Origin: Oscillospiraceae bacterium
GTDB taxonomy: Bacteria; Bacillota; Clostridia; Oscillospirales; CAG-272
Reading direction: 5' to 3'
DNA: 64,000 nt
Assembly (NCBI GenBank): GCA_015064445.1
Contig: SVSE01000003.1
Location: 62,001-126,000 of the forward strand
Part shown: one piece after another, positions 15,721-24,479 of the stretch
How the letters are laid out: every line of letters begins with the position of its first letter
Numbering within the stretch: position 1 is the first letter of the stretch
Position numbers and translations under genes: made by a program
The notes under the pieces: model-generated
What the model was told of the DNA's origin: nothing
What the model saw: the letters and a program-made list of their open reading frames with translations, nothing else
The model's database searches: none

Positions 15721-16802
15721 TCAATATTCCCAATCATCATCGGGACGATCGATATGTACGTGCTCGTTGAAAATTTTGCCTAAAAGGTTAAGGCAATCCT
15801 CGCTAAGCACTCTTGGATTATATGAATCTACTTGTAGCATATTATATGCGGTTATAATTTCTTGCATTATATCCTTTATTAGTCTTTCACTTACAATATG
15901 AATGTCCTCGCCGTCGTTGTATGTTTTATATATACAGCCTGGCTCAAAATCCATATAGTACTTATCAAGCATTTCTTCCATTGAGCCTGTTAAATGGCAG
16001 GCAATTTCAAAGAATTCCTTTAGCTTATTGTAGGAAGCCTCAATACATTCCTCGTATACTCATCTCTAAAGCTAAACAAATACTTAATTATATTTTCTCC
16101 CTTTTCGCTTGGTAGTAAATCTATTGCCTTTGCAAACAATTTTTCTGCAACAGAAGGGAATTGACATAGATAAAGATTTAAGGATTCCTTATTTATGTGT
16201 TCAAAGCCTACTATTATGAAATCAAACAGCTTTTCGTTATAAACGCTTTCCGGAATACTTAATCGTTTTACATAATCACCCCAAACGTTTAATCCATAAT
16301 AATAATGCAAAAGATTATCATAATTGCCTATTTTTCCTTTTTCAGATGGGCTCCAAGGTAAATCTACAGTGCCTAAAAGAAGCTTTAGTCGCATATCTGT
16401 TGAATATATCTTGTCGGCATAAGCCTTCATAACCTTTTGTGGGAAATATGTTAGAATGTAATCTAACATAGTTTTTCCGTTTTCGTCCTTAGTGCTTAGC
16501 GAGTCCTTGTCAATAGATTCAAAAAGCTCTAAATCATCATTTTTTGCACATAGTTCTTTTTTAGATTCATAGACAACACATTGCTCGGACTCGTTGCCTG
16601 TTAAAAGATAGTCAATAGAAACATTAAAAACCTTTGCAATTTGAGGCAATGAGGTTATGCTTGGATATCCCTCCTCGCACTCCCATCTGCTTATTGTTTT
16701 ATCTTCAACACATAGCTCCTTTGCAAGACGAGCTTGTGTCCAGCCCTTTTCAGCTCTTAACTTGGCTATGGCTTTGCCAATAGAATGTTCGTTTTTGTTC
16801 AT
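15721..16802 (-). pseudogene. Xre-family regulator disrupted by a 2-base frameshift
   Basis: From ATG 16802 (with GGAGG upstream) the frame encodes a Cro/CI HTH (residues about 8-62, WTQARLAKELCVEDKTISRWE), then an unrecognised helical region, and stops at 16020. A second open frame continues from 16059 to a stop at 15721 and encodes EECIEASYNKLKEFF and a further hundred residues. Removing one TA from the TATA at 16055-16058 joins the frames as DEYEEC and gives one protein of 359 residues. The break is therefore a 2-base insertion: a real pseudogene, a slippage-controlled gene or an assembly error. No partner gene is adjacent. Confidence 0.8.
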
Positions 16803-16830
16803 TTCAGCACCTCCGATAATGATTAATTTG

Positions 16831-16859
16831 ATTTTATCACAATGGGCAAAAAAAGTCAA
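16831..16859 (-). promoter_or_regulatory. Sigma-A promoter for the broken Xre gene
   Basis: On the minus strand TTGACT, 17 bases, TAAAAT, 28 bases before the start. The intact promoter suggests recent gene damage or none. Confidence 0.65.
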
Positions 16860-16899
16860 CCTATGAATCCGAGAGAAGAAAAAAGTCGTCGCTTTGGCT

Positions 16900-16934
16900 C
16901 AAAAAAAGCAACTCTATGATTCATAGAGTTGCTT
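16900..16934 (-). terminator. Perfect 14-bp hairpin with T run
   Basis: aagcaactctatga and tcatagagttgctt pair perfectly around one base, followed on the minus strand by seven T residues. It is the last terminator-like element of the leftward tRNA-Ser read-out. Confidence 0.75.
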
Positions 16935-16944
16935 GTGATTTCTG

Positions 16945-17315
16945 CTTCCCCGAAGGCGCTCGGAAACGTCCCTTCCTTGCCGGTGGTAACCGGCGCTGAT
17001 GAAGCTCAATCCCTTCTCCACCAAAAAGAAAAAACAGGCACACAAAATGTGTACCTGTTTTTGGCGGAGAAGATTCTCTAGGAACACAAGTGTTCCGTTG
17101 AACTGTTGTCGTTAGCCAATCAAGCGTCGCAAAAGAATTTTACTCGCTTTCTTGGACGACTGCCACTCCTTATTCCTCGCTTCTCCCTTCCCCGAAGGCG
17201 CTCGGAAACGTCCCTTCCTTGCCGGTGGTAACCGGCGCAGATGAAGCTCAATTCCTTCTCCACCAAAAAGAAAAAACAGGCACACAAAATGTGTACCTGT
17301 TTTTGGCGGAGAAGA
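16945..17315 (-). repeat. 129-bp direct repeat carrying the tRNA-Ser 3' end and terminator
   Basis: Bases 16945-17073 and 17187-17315 are near-identical, offset by 242 bases. Each copy, read on the minus strand, holds the last 12 bases of tRNA-Ser (tcttctccgcca), the caggtacac/gtgtgcctg terminator and a GC-rich stretch with ggtaaccggcgc. Only the right copy is attached to a full tRNA. The 113 bases between the copies (17074-17186) contain nothing I recognise. No gene lies in 16860-17303. Confidence 0.85.
17265..17303 (-). terminator. Intrinsic terminator of tRNA-Ser(GCU)
   Basis: The stem caggtacac / gtgtgcctg is followed by a T-rich tail on the minus strand, directly after the encoded CCA. 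Confidence 0.85.
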
Positions 17316-17394
17316 GAAGATTTGAACTTCCGCGCCGGTTACCCGACCTACACCCTTAGCAGGGGCGCCTCTTCGGCCACTTGAGTACTTCTCC
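17304..17394 (-). tRNA. tRNA-Ser (anticodon GCU), CCA encoded
   Basis: On the minus strand the 7-bp acceptor stem GGAGAAG / CTTCTCC, a D arm, anticodon loop with GCT in ccctGCTaaggg, a long serine-type variable arm (gtcgggtaaccggcgc region) and the T loop gttcaaat are all present, ending in G-CCA. It reads AGC/AGU codons. It has a consensus promoter and terminator, and is divergent from tRNA-Arg. Confidence 0.95.
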
Positions 17395-17459
17395 ATAAAA
17401 GTACGCAAATACGCTTCATGGCGTACTGCACAAACCGCCGTTTCTTAGTTTGCTTTTCA

Positions 17460-17488
17460 ATTATACACAATTTTTTTGGTGTTGTCAA
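17460..17488 (-). promoter_or_regulatory. Consensus promoter for tRNA-Ser(GCU)
   Basis: On the minus strand TTGACA, 17 bases, TATAAT: a perfect sigma-A promoter as expected for a tRNA gene. Confidence 0.9.
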
Positions 17489-17528
17489 TACCTTTTTTCT
17501 TTTTATCTTAAAATTTCGAAAAATACTC

Positions 17529-17557
17529 TTGACATTTGTAAAATATTGTGGTATTAT
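17529..17557 (+). promoter_or_regulatory. Promoter for tRNA-Arg
   Basis: TTGACA, 17 bases, TATTAT, 18 bases before the mature 5' end. It is divergent from the tRNA-Ser promoter 40 bases away. Confidence 0.88.
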
Positions 17558-17575
17558 ATGTTAGCAAAATGAAAT

Positions 17576-17651
17576 GCGCTCCTAGCTCAGCGGATAGAGT
17601 GCCCGGCTACGAACCGGTAGGTCGAGGGTTCGAATCCCCCGGGGCGCGCCA
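17576..17651 (+). tRNA. tRNA-Arg (anticodon ACG), CCA encoded
   Basis: The acceptor stem GCGCTCC / GGGGCGC, D arm gctc...gagt, anticodon loop ctACGaa, and T arm gaggg-ttcgaat-ccccc are complete, ending in G-CCA. The first base pair of the anticodon stem appears mismatched (C-T). ACG is read as inosine-CG and covers CGU, CGC and CGA. Confidence 0.95.
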
Positions 17652-17857
17652 TAACCAAGAAACCACCCAGTCGGGTGGTTTTTTGGTTATTATGTCTTCC
17701 GTGTTGGATTCGACACTCCTTCAAAAGCTCGCTTTTGAATAGGGTGCGGATACGAGCGAAAGGTGTTGTCTGCTTGCAAGCAAAAGCCGAGCGAAGTACA
17801 TTGGCAAAGCCAATGCATCCCCTTTAAAATGCAAAAGTATTTCGGGGCGCGCCATAA
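17640..17857 (+). repeat. 15-bp tRNA-Arg 3'-end repeat flanking a hairpin-rich segment
   Basis: cggggcgcgccataa at the tRNA-Arg 3' end (17640-17654) recurs at 17843-17857, each copy followed by its own terminator. The segment between holds several palindromes in a row (aaaagc/gctttt, tgcttgcaagca, cattggc/gccaatg). It resembles a small element at a tRNA 3' end or a recombination remnant. Confidence 0.75.
17653..17689 (+). terminator. Terminator of tRNA-Arg
   Basis: aaccaagaaaccaccc and gggtggttttttggtt form a long stem with a T run. Confidence 0.88.
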
Positions 17858-17888
17858 AAAACGACAGGTTTTTACCTGTCGTTTTTTT
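17855..17888. terminator. Second terminator after the displaced tRNA-Arg 3' end
   Basis: aaaaaacgacaggt and acctgtcgtttttt form a bidirectional hairpin. It also ends the leftward GHL6-like gene. Confidence 0.87.
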
Positions 17889-17889
17889 G

Positions 17890-19890
17890 TTACTTTTGAA
17901 CCTCGATGATATTATGTATATCGATGCGAGGAATTTTGGTAGTTGCTTTGCCGTTTTCGTATTTGAAGTCAAGAGAAATACCCTCGGGCTGTAAAACGAG
18001 TGCGCTAGGCTTTTTGTCAAGCATAATTGAAAGCTCTATGTCCAAGACAGGTGGAATATAGTCGTCGGTCGCGCACGATGCGTTTGCGTGAGCTCCGCCT
18101 GCGTTTATTAGCTGAACCATCAATTTTCCGTCCTTGTCAAGCGCAACGATTTCAAGACGTCCGATTGCGCCTTCGATTTTAACAATCGGCTCATAAATTC
18201 CGTCAAGAACGCTCTTCATTATTTCTCTATGCATATACTGAGTGCCAAAGAGATACTGTGAGCCTATATCGAAGCCAAGCGCGGTAACAGTTCCCTTGCC
18301 GTATTTCATACGCGAGGAAATCGATGCGCCATCGCATCTTTCGTTTTCTAGGAAAATCGCCTTGCTCTCCGCATCACTTGCGACAATCTCGCAAGGAGAA
18401 AAGAGTGTGCCGTAGGACGCCCTATCCATTGTAAAGAAATACGGCTTGTATTCCTGCGTAAAGGTGTCCGCGTGTCCGTTTTCAGTGCTTTGAGGTGCGG
18501 TATTTTTGAATTCCGCCCACGCGCGAGCCTCGAATGGCGCTCCGCTCCTAGCAAAGAGTGCGCAGGTATTCTTGCCGATAAGCACTAGGTTGCCACCTTT
18601 TTCGGCATATTCAAGAAGCGATTTTACGGTTTTTTCCTCAAGAGAATCGTATGTTTCGGGAACGACTATCATCTTGTACTCGTCTCTTTCGTGCTCCAAG
18701 GTATGCTCGCAAACGATTTCGAGGGACTGTCCTATATCGCAAAGAAGCGCTGTTGCTCCCATAACCTTTTCGTAGCCGGTACGCGAATAAAGTCCCTTAG
18801 CCTCTCTTGCCCTATCATATGTCGAAAGCAAAAGCGCGCTTTGATGAATAGGTGTGCCACGGAAGCAGTAAGGCTTTCTTGCCAAAATGAACTCGGATAC
18901 ATCCTTTAATGCTCTTAAATCCGACATCTTTGGAGAGCCGTCTCTAAACTGTGGAATATAGTCCTGATATGCTCCACCGAGCGAAATTACAGCCGATGCC
19001 TCTTGCATAATTTGTCTTGGATGCTTGGTTACATACGCGAGCTTGCCCCAAAGAGAGCGTCTGAAATTCCACGACATTAAATCCCAAGCATAGCCTCTTT
19101 GCTGTGCAAGGGCACGGCCTGCGTATCTTGCCGAATTAAAGGAGTCGTTCGGATTTAAATCTCCCGACAAGAAATCGACGTTTGCGCACACCTTCTCGGG
19201 CATATGGTCGCTAAACGCCCAGTTTGAGCAAACCTGAAAATCAGGATATTTTTCGTGAATTGCATCGGTATAACGGCGCACGTATCTTCTGAAAAGCTCA
19301 CGGTTATATTCTCTGAACTCGTGATAATATTCGCCGTTTGGATCGGTAGGAAGCCTGCCACCGAGGTCTATTCCAAGCTCTTTTTCAAATGCCTTTATAG
19401 TTTCCGGGGAGAAATCGGACATTGCCATCCAGCAATCACCGTCCACCCATACGCCGTCAACACCGTATTCAGCCATCTCGATTAGCTGAGGGATTAAAAG
19501 CTTGTCAATGTATTTGCCGTTCGGTCTTGTCGCCTCTACGTGTCTTGAGCCGTCGGGATTCATAATCGCATCCTCGGGATTTTCAACGGCATATTTTCTG
19601 TCGTAAACGCCCGAATAGTGCATATAAAGCGCTACTCCCTGCTCCGCAGTTACCTTTCTCCAAAGAGCGAGAGTGTCCTTTTTAAAATCGGGAACTGCGT
19701 TTCCAAGCTTGGACGGAAACGAGGTCCAGCCAGGATGCCCCTTTGAGTCGATTTGAATAAAATCGGGCTTTAAGAGTGTGCAAATTTCCCTTATATCCTC
19801 TTCGCAAAGGCTTTCGCCCTGTCCTAGGTCCTTTGGATTTGCGTGAAAATCAAAATGCAAGCCCCAAAAGCTGTCTTTTCTTTTTTTCAT
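17890..19890 (-). CDS. Putative glycoside hydrolase (GHL6 / alpha-L-fucosidase-like barrel plus GATase-like domain)
   Basis: This 666-residue cytoplasmic protein begins with a TIM-barrel-like region containing LHFDFHA, FIQIDSKGHPGWTS, VALYMHYSGVYD and GVDGVWVDGDCW. These blocks recall the GHL6 hypothetical glycosidases, often annotated as alpha-L-fucosidase. From about residue 340 a Rossmann-like domain follows with a VVPETYDSL turn and a GGNLVLIGK loop, like the amidotransferase-fold domain of GH42 enzymes, then a C-terminal beta region. Substrate is not readable; the divergent gene is a beta-mannosidase. It has its own promoter and shares the bidirectional terminator at 17855-17888. Confidence 0.7.
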   Translation of the reverse strand: MKKRKDSFWGLHFDFHANPKDLGQGESLCEEDIREICTLLKPDFIQIDSKGHPGWTSFPSKLGNAVPDFKKDTLALWRKVTAEQGVALYMHYSGVYDRKYAVENPEDAIMNPDGSRHVEATRPNGKYIDKLLIPQLIEMAEYGVDGVWVDGDCWMAMSDFSPETIKAFEKELGIDLGGRLPTDPNGEYYHEFREYNRELFRRYVRRYTDAIHEKYPDFQVCSNWAFSDHMPEKVCANVDFLSGDLNPNDSFNSARYAGRALAQQRGYAWDLMSWNFRRSLWGKLAYVTKHPRQIMQEASAVISLGGAYQDYIPQFRDGSPKMSDLRALKDVSEFILARKPYCFRGTPIHQSALLLSTYDRAREAKGLYSRTGYEKVMGATALLCDIGQSLEIVCEHTLEHERDEYKMIVVPETYDSLEEKTVKSLLEYAEKGGNLVLIGKNTCALFARSGAPFEARAWAEFKNTAPQSTENGHADTFTQEYKPYFFTMDRASYGTLFSPCEIVASDAESKAIFLENERCDGASISSRMKYGKGTVTALGFDIGSQYLFGTQYMHREIMKSVLDGIYEPIVKIEGAIGRLEIVALDKDGKLMVQLINAGGAHANASCATDDYIPPVLDIELSIMLDKKPSALVLQPEGISLDFKYENGKATTKIPRIDIHNIIEVQK

Positions 19891-19925
19891 AGTGTTCTCC
19901 TAAGCTCTATATATTTGTCAATTTA

Positions 19926-19954
19926 ATTTTATCATATGCGCGCGCTTTTTTCAA
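19926..19954 (-). promoter_or_regulatory. Sigma-A promoter for the GHL6-like gene
   Basis: On the minus strand TTGAAA, 17 bases, TAAAAT. It is ten bases from the divergent promoter at 19965-19993. Confidence 0.6.
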
Positions 19955-19964
19955 TAAAAGGCAG

Positions 19965-19993
19965 TTGAATTTTTTCCTCTTTCGTGATAAAAT
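19965..19993 (+). promoter_or_regulatory. Sigma-A promoter for the beta-mannosidase gene
   Basis: TTGAAT, 17 bases, TAAAAT, 28 bases before the start. The two promoters could be co-regulated. Confidence 0.62.
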
Positions 19994-20021
19994 TACATAA
20001 AGGACTTTTAGGGGGTATCTT

Positions 20022-22409
20022 ATGCTTATTAAAAACTGGAAAATGGATTTTGGCACGCACAAGGCGCTTGAGTGTGTTGCACCGTGCGATATGTATAGCG
20101 TTTTGCTTTCACATTCGCTTATACCAGAGCCATATTATGCAACAAATGAACAGCTATTAACTGACCTTTCAAGGCAGGATTGCGCTTTTTATAGCGAATT
20201 TGAGCTTGGCGAGGAGCTTTCGCGTGAGCATATTGAGCTTACTTTTTATGGCATTGACACGCTTTGCGATATCTATTTTAATGGCACTCTGCTTGATAGC
20301 GTTAAGAATATGCACCGTGCCTACGAGTACGATATAAAGGCACTTGCTAAGGCGAAAAACGAGATACGCCTTGAATTTAAATCGCCTATCGAATATTTTG
20401 AGAAGATGGAGAGTGCGCATCATCTTTATACAAACAGCGACTCAATAGAGGGCGCGGCGCATTTAAGAAAGGCGCTTTATATGTCCGGCTGGGACTGGGC
20501 ACCTAAGCTTCCTAATATGGGCATCTTCCGCGACGTTGAAATTCGTGCATATGACACCGACATTCTTGGCGACATTCTTATAAATCAGCGCCACGAAAAC
20601 GGTCAGGTAACTCTTGAAATCGAGGCTTCAAGCAAGCACTCCGCTGAGGATGTGTCGATAATTTGCACGCTTGACGGGCAAAGCGCCACCTTGATTGATA
20701 ACAAGGCTGAGATAAAAATTGAAAACCCAAGGCTTTGGTGGCCAAACGGATTTGGAGAGCAAAATCTATACGATTTGCACTTCTCTCTTGTTAAGGGCGA
20801 GGCTGTCCTTGACAGACGCACTATGACAATCGGCCTTCGCACACTTGAGCTAAGCCGTGAGGACGATGAGCACGGACAGGAATTCTGCTTTAAGGTAAAC
20901 GGCATTAAGATTTTTGCTATGGGTGCAAATTTTGTGCCGATTGAATCCATTCCGTCGCACGAAACGAACGAGCGTCTTGAAAGACTAATTCAAGATTGCA
21001 TTTTTGCTAACTTCAACTGTATTCGCGTTTGGGGCGGTGCTTACTATCCACGCGACTATTTCTATGAGCTTTGCGACAAATACGGTCTTATCGTATGGCA
21101 GGACTTTATGGTTGCGTGTGCTAATGTGTGGATGCGTCCCGAGTTTGAAAAGGAATTTAGAGAAGAGGCAATCTACAACGTAAAAAGAATCAGGCACCAC
21201 GCATCTCTTGGAATTCTTTGCGGTAATAACGAAATGGAAGAGGCTATTTGCGGTTGGCCCTGTGCCGACGGTAACGATCCTCTTGTGCGCAGTGATTATT
21301 TAAAGCTATACGAGGATATACTCCCGTCAATTTGCGCCGAGCACGCACCGTTTATTTCATACACTCCGTCTAGCCCAACCTCGGGCGGTAATTTTGACTC
21401 GCCTCAGGACTACACACGCGGAGATGTCCATTTTTGGCACGTTTGGAATGGAAACTGTGGCTTTGACGAATATAGAAAGCACAAATTCCGTTTTTGCTCC
21501 GAATACGGCTTTGAGAGCCTACCTTGTATGAAAACCGTCGAGGCATTTTGTCCAAGCGATGAGCAAAATGTGCTTTCATACACAATGGAATGGCATCAAA
21601 AGCATTGGCACGGAAATGTCAAGCTTGTAAATTACCTTGCCGAAAGATATCAGCTTCCAAGAAATTTGAGGTCAACCGTTTATGCGACACAGCTAAATCA
21701 GGCTTGCGCTATCAAATATGGCGTTGAGCATTTTAGGCGCTGTCGTGGCTACACAATGGGCTCTATTTATTGGCAGTTAAACGACTGTTGGCCCGTTGCA
21801 TCGTGGTCAAGCATTGACTATTATGGTCGATACAAGGCGCTTCACTATTATGCTAAGCGCTTCTATTCTAAAATCGCACTTGGACTCTTTAACGAGGGCG
21901 ATTCTATAACAATAAATGTAGCGAGCGAATCAATGGACTCATTTGAGGGCTATATCAAATATGGCGTTAGAAAAAATGACCTCTCGCTCGTTTACGAGGG
22001 CGAAAAGCACTTTACCATCTCCCCTCTTTCCTCTCTTGATGTGGAATGTGTGCCTAATTTTGAATTTAACACACACAGGGACGCGTATTTTTATGCTGAG
22101 CTTTATGATAAAAATGACAAGCTTATTGCAAAGAGCACCGAGCTTGGCACTGAGCCTAAGCATTTTAAGCTCTTAAAGCCTACGATTGACACAAAAATCG
22201 AAATGGTAGACGGTGGCACGCTTATCACGCTATCGAGTGATGTGCTCGCAAAGGATGTGGAAATCTCCTTTAAGAATCACGACATTGTTGTAAGCGATAA
22301 CTATTTTGATTTGGCAACCGATATGCCATATACCGTTTTTGCTAAAACAACCTTGACAAAGAGCGAGCTTGAACAGGAAATTTCACTATTCTCCGTTTAT
22401 GACATATAA
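20022..22409 (+). CDS. GH2 beta-mannosidase
   Basis: The 795-residue enzyme has the GH2 layout: N-terminal jelly-roll (about 1-170), immunoglobulin-like domain (about 170-265), TIM barrel (about 270-600) and C-terminal beta domains. The acid/base Glu404 lies in LCGNNEMEEA and the likely nucleophile Glu494 in FCSEYGFES. SGWDWAPK and RVWGGAYYP are typical of the mannosidase branch rather than beta-galactosidases. No signal peptide is present, so it cleaves terminal beta-mannose from imported manno-oligosaccharides. It is divergent from the GHL6-like hydrolase and followed 41 bases later by a membrane protein gene on the same strand. Confidence 0.92.
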   Translation: MLIKNWKMDFGTHKALECVAPCDMYSVLLSHSLIPEPYYATNEQLLTDLSRQDCAFYSEFELGEELSREHIELTFYGIDTLCDIYFNGTLLDSVKNMHRAYEYDIKALAKAKNEIRLEFKSPIEYFEKMESAHHLYTNSDSIEGAAHLRKALYMSGWDWAPKLPNMGIFRDVEIRAYDTDILGDILINQRHENGQVTLEIEASSKHSAEDVSIICTLDGQSATLIDNKAEIKIENPRLWWPNGFGEQNLYDLHFSLVKGEAVLDRRTMTIGLRTLELSREDDEHGQEFCFKVNGIKIFAMGANFVPIESIPSHETNERLERLIQDCIFANFNCIRVWGGAYYPRDYFYELCDKYGLIVWQDFMVACANVWMRPEFEKEFREEAIYNVKRIRHHASLGILCGNNEMEEAICGWPCADGNDPLVRSDYLKLYEDILPSICAEHAPFISYTPSSPTSGGNFDSPQDYTRGDVHFWHVWNGNCGFDEYRKHKFRFCSEYGFESLPCMKTVEAFCPSDEQNVLSYTMEWHQKHWHGNVKLVNYLAERYQLPRNLRSTVYATQLNQACAIKYGVEHFRRCRGYTMGSIYWQLNDCWPVASWSSIDYYGRYKALHYYAKRFYSKIALGLFNEGDSITINVASESMDSFEGYIKYGVRKNDLSLVYEGEKHFTISPLSSLDVECVPNFEFNTHRDAYFYAELYDKNDKLIAKSTELGTEPKHFKLLKPTIDTKIEMVDGGTLITLSSDVLAKDVEISFKNHDIVVSDNYFDLATDMPYTVFAKTTLTKSELEQEISLFSVYDI

Positions 22410-22450
22410 AAATGTCAATACTTATTAAAAATCTTTTAGTGGAGCTTTAA

Positions 22451-23749
22451 ATGAACCGTATTAAAAAGCTTTTGGGGAATATACTCCATTCGCCGAGCCT
22501 TCCCCTTTACATTTTTATAATTTTGGTGCTTTGGGCGCACCTGTTTATGTCAGATTTGTTCTCTGACGACATTTGGTTTTACAATGTTCTCGAGGGCAAG
22601 GACGATATGATGGGCGCTTGGCGTGAGTTTCTTGAATTTCGCTACGAGAACTGGTCGTCAAGAACTGCTATCGAGGGCGCGCTGATTTTGCTTGTAAGAG
22701 TGATGCCTCTTTGGAAAATCATCGACTCTGTAGCAATTATTTATATCGTTTTTGAAATATCAAGGCTCGTAAATCCCGAAAAAAGCCTTGTCAAAAACAT
22801 AATTATCGTGCTTCTTGTGCCTGCTTATCCTGTATGGGTGCTTTACGAGGTAGGCTTCGTTGCGACATCGATAAACTATATAATTCCGTTTGCGTGTCTT
22901 TTTCCAACGCTCTCGATTATATATCGTCGCGCGCAAGGCAGAGGCGTGCCGATTTTCGAGTATTTTCTCGCAATTCCGTTCCTCGCATTTGCCTGCTTTA
23001 GTGAGATAGTGTGCGCTATTTTGCTCGTTGTAAGCCTTGGCGCAATCACGCTTTATCTAATTGAAAAGAAGAAAATCCCGTATTTCGAGATTTTTGCGCT
23101 GATTTTCTGCATTTTGTTGCTCGTTTATCATTTGAGTTGTCCTGGAAACGACTTCCGTTACACGCAGGAAACGAACAACTGGCTCCCTGAGCATTCCTCG
23201 CTCAATATAATCGAAAAGGCGCTTCTTGGCTTTAATGCAATGACAAGCACGATGTTTTTCTATGATAAAAATCTGCTCGTTTGCCTTTTCTGCATTACTA
23301 TTTCAGTTGCAACCATCTTAAAGAGTAACAAATGGTATCTAAGGGCAATTTCCCTTGTCGGCACGGTGTTCTCGCTTACCTTTGGTCTGCTTTATCCTAT
23401 TTTGGGAAAAATACCGTTTATTTCTCGCATAGGGGACGCTATGATGGTAGCGCTTCACTCGCCATCTCCAACGCTTGGCTCTATTGCAATGGTGCTTTTG
23501 GCGATTGTGTTGCTCGCAACGCTTCTTGTCTGCATGCTTTTCATAATCGATAAAAGAAGAGATTATTTTATGATTTTCTTTGCCCTTGCAGCTGGCGCAA
23601 TATCGAAAATTGCACTCGGCCTTTCCCCTACCGTTTGGACAGGCGCAGGCAGAGCCTCAACCTACCTCTATCTTGCAATCTCGATTGCAACGGGTATGGT
23701 AATCTATCAAGTATATTTGATAGTTAAGAACGAAATAAAAAAGGCTTGA
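22451..23749 (+). CDS. Multi-spanning membrane protein (DUF6056-like, GT-C type)
   Basis: This 432-residue protein has roughly ten membrane segments and an early acidic 'FSDDIWFY' motif after the first helix, then 'NWSSRTAIEGALI'. An acidic pair in the first outside loop is the hallmark of GT-C-fold lipid-linked glycosyltransferases and of DUF6056-type proteins. It may attach sugars to surface polymers using lipid donors, but no family-defining residue beyond this loop is clear. The gene is 41 bases after the beta-mannosidase and might share its transcript, though the functions do not obviously connect. Confidence 0.65.
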   Translation: MNRIKKLLGNILHSPSLPLYIFIILVLWAHLFMSDLFSDDIWFYNVLEGKDDMMGAWREFLEFRYENWSSRTAIEGALILLVRVMPLWKIIDSVAIIYIVFEISRLVNPEKSLVKNIIIVLLVPAYPVWVLYEVGFVATSINYIIPFACLFPTLSIIYRRAQGRGVPIFEYFLAIPFLAFACFSEIVCAILLVVSLGAITLYLIEKKKIPYFEIFALIFCILLLVYHLSCPGNDFRYTQETNNWLPEHSSLNIIEKALLGFNAMTSTMFFYDKNLLVCLFCITISVATILKSNKWYLRAISLVGTVFSLTFGLLYPILGKIPFISRIGDAMMVALHSPSPTLGSIAMVLLAIVLLATLLVCMLFIIDKRRDYFMIFFALAAGAISKIALGLSPTVWTGAGRASTYLYLAISIATGMVIYQVYLIVKNEIKKA

Positions 23750-23790
23750 TAAAGCGGACTTCTCATAAGGAAGTTTAATTTCTCCTTGTA

Positions 23791-23813
23791 GGGACAGGCG
23801 CCCTCGACTGTCC
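23791..23813. repeat. Short intergenic palindrome
   Basis: gggacag...ctgtcc surrounds gcgccctcga, a form seen in dispersed intergenic palindromes of Clostridia. It lies between convergent genes. Confidence 0.4.
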
Positions 23814-23849
23814 GCAAAGGTATAAATACAACGAAGAAGACAAAGATTA

Positions 23850-23877
23850 CCCCCGACAGATTTTCATCTGTCGGGGG
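23850..23877. terminator. GC-rich hairpin between convergent genes
   Basis: cccccgacaga / tctgtcggggg forms a perfect 11-bp stem with a 6-base loop. There is no long T run, so efficiency as an intrinsic terminator is uncertain. Confidence 0.6.
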
Positions 23878-23904
23878 ATTGTCATGCGTTCAAAATGGTT
23901 GGAA

Positions 23905-24414
23905 TTATTTGTTTTTAATGATTTCAGTTTGGTCAATTATTTTTACACCTAATTTTCCAAGTCCTTTTTCCCAGTTTGTTTTTTCAAATCCATACGGCGC
24001 AGCATGATTTAACATATCCTCATATTTAATAATCGTACGCATATCTTTATCACAAAACAACAAAATTATACCGCCGCTTCTCGCATTAAAAGAACGTCGT
24101 AACTCTATTGCCAATTCATTAATCTGCACTTTATATATTGCTGTTTTATTAAACCTATTAGTAACTTCTATTTGATTGCTTCTTATAACTAGATGATTAT
24201 TTTTGATTTTAAGCCATTCAAGCCAAATAAACAGATACGTTATTGATGACAAGACGAGAAAAATAGCAACGGACCAGTGAAATATCATTCCAACAACAGA
24301 AAACAACCACAAAACGCCGACACAAATAAAACCAATATTATAGTCTTTTTTTCGACGATTGAAGATCCCTTCCTGCCTTACTTTCCAATCATCAAACAAT
24401 ATATTGTTTTCCAT
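23905..24414 (-). CDS. Small membrane protein of unknown function
   Basis: The start at 24414 is supported by AGGAGG seven bases upstream; an upstream extension to 24534 has no such site. The 169-residue protein has two adjacent membrane segments (about residues 28-68) followed by a soluble region of about 90 residues. That region has strand-forming stretches (LVIRSNQIEVTNRFNKT, GGIILLFCDKDMRTI). This resembles the 2348-2848 protein in layout and may be another PH-like membrane protein. No neighbour suggests a pathway: the gene stands alone between hairpin-rich intergenic regions. Confidence 0.6.
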   Translation of the reverse strand: MENNILFDDWKVRQEGIFNRRKKDYNIGFICVGVLWLFSVVGMIFHWSVAIFLVLSSITYLFIWLEWLKIKNNHLVIRSNQIEVTNRFNKTAIYKVQINELAIELRRSFNARSGGIILLFCDKDMRTIIKYEDMLNHAAPYGFEKTNWEKGLGKLGVKIIDQTEIIKNK

Positions 24415-24479
24415 TTTTTGGCACCTCCTAATCCTGCTATATTGTTTTTTAACTCGGTTTTGTCGCGCTAGTTTCGCCT

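Noticed and set aside
17112..17408. 98-codon leftward open frame
   Set aside because: It covers tRNA-Ser and its terminator and starts with a TTG without a ribosome site.
17548..17742. 64-codon rightward open frame
   Set aside because: It runs through tRNA-Arg and its terminator; no coding signals.
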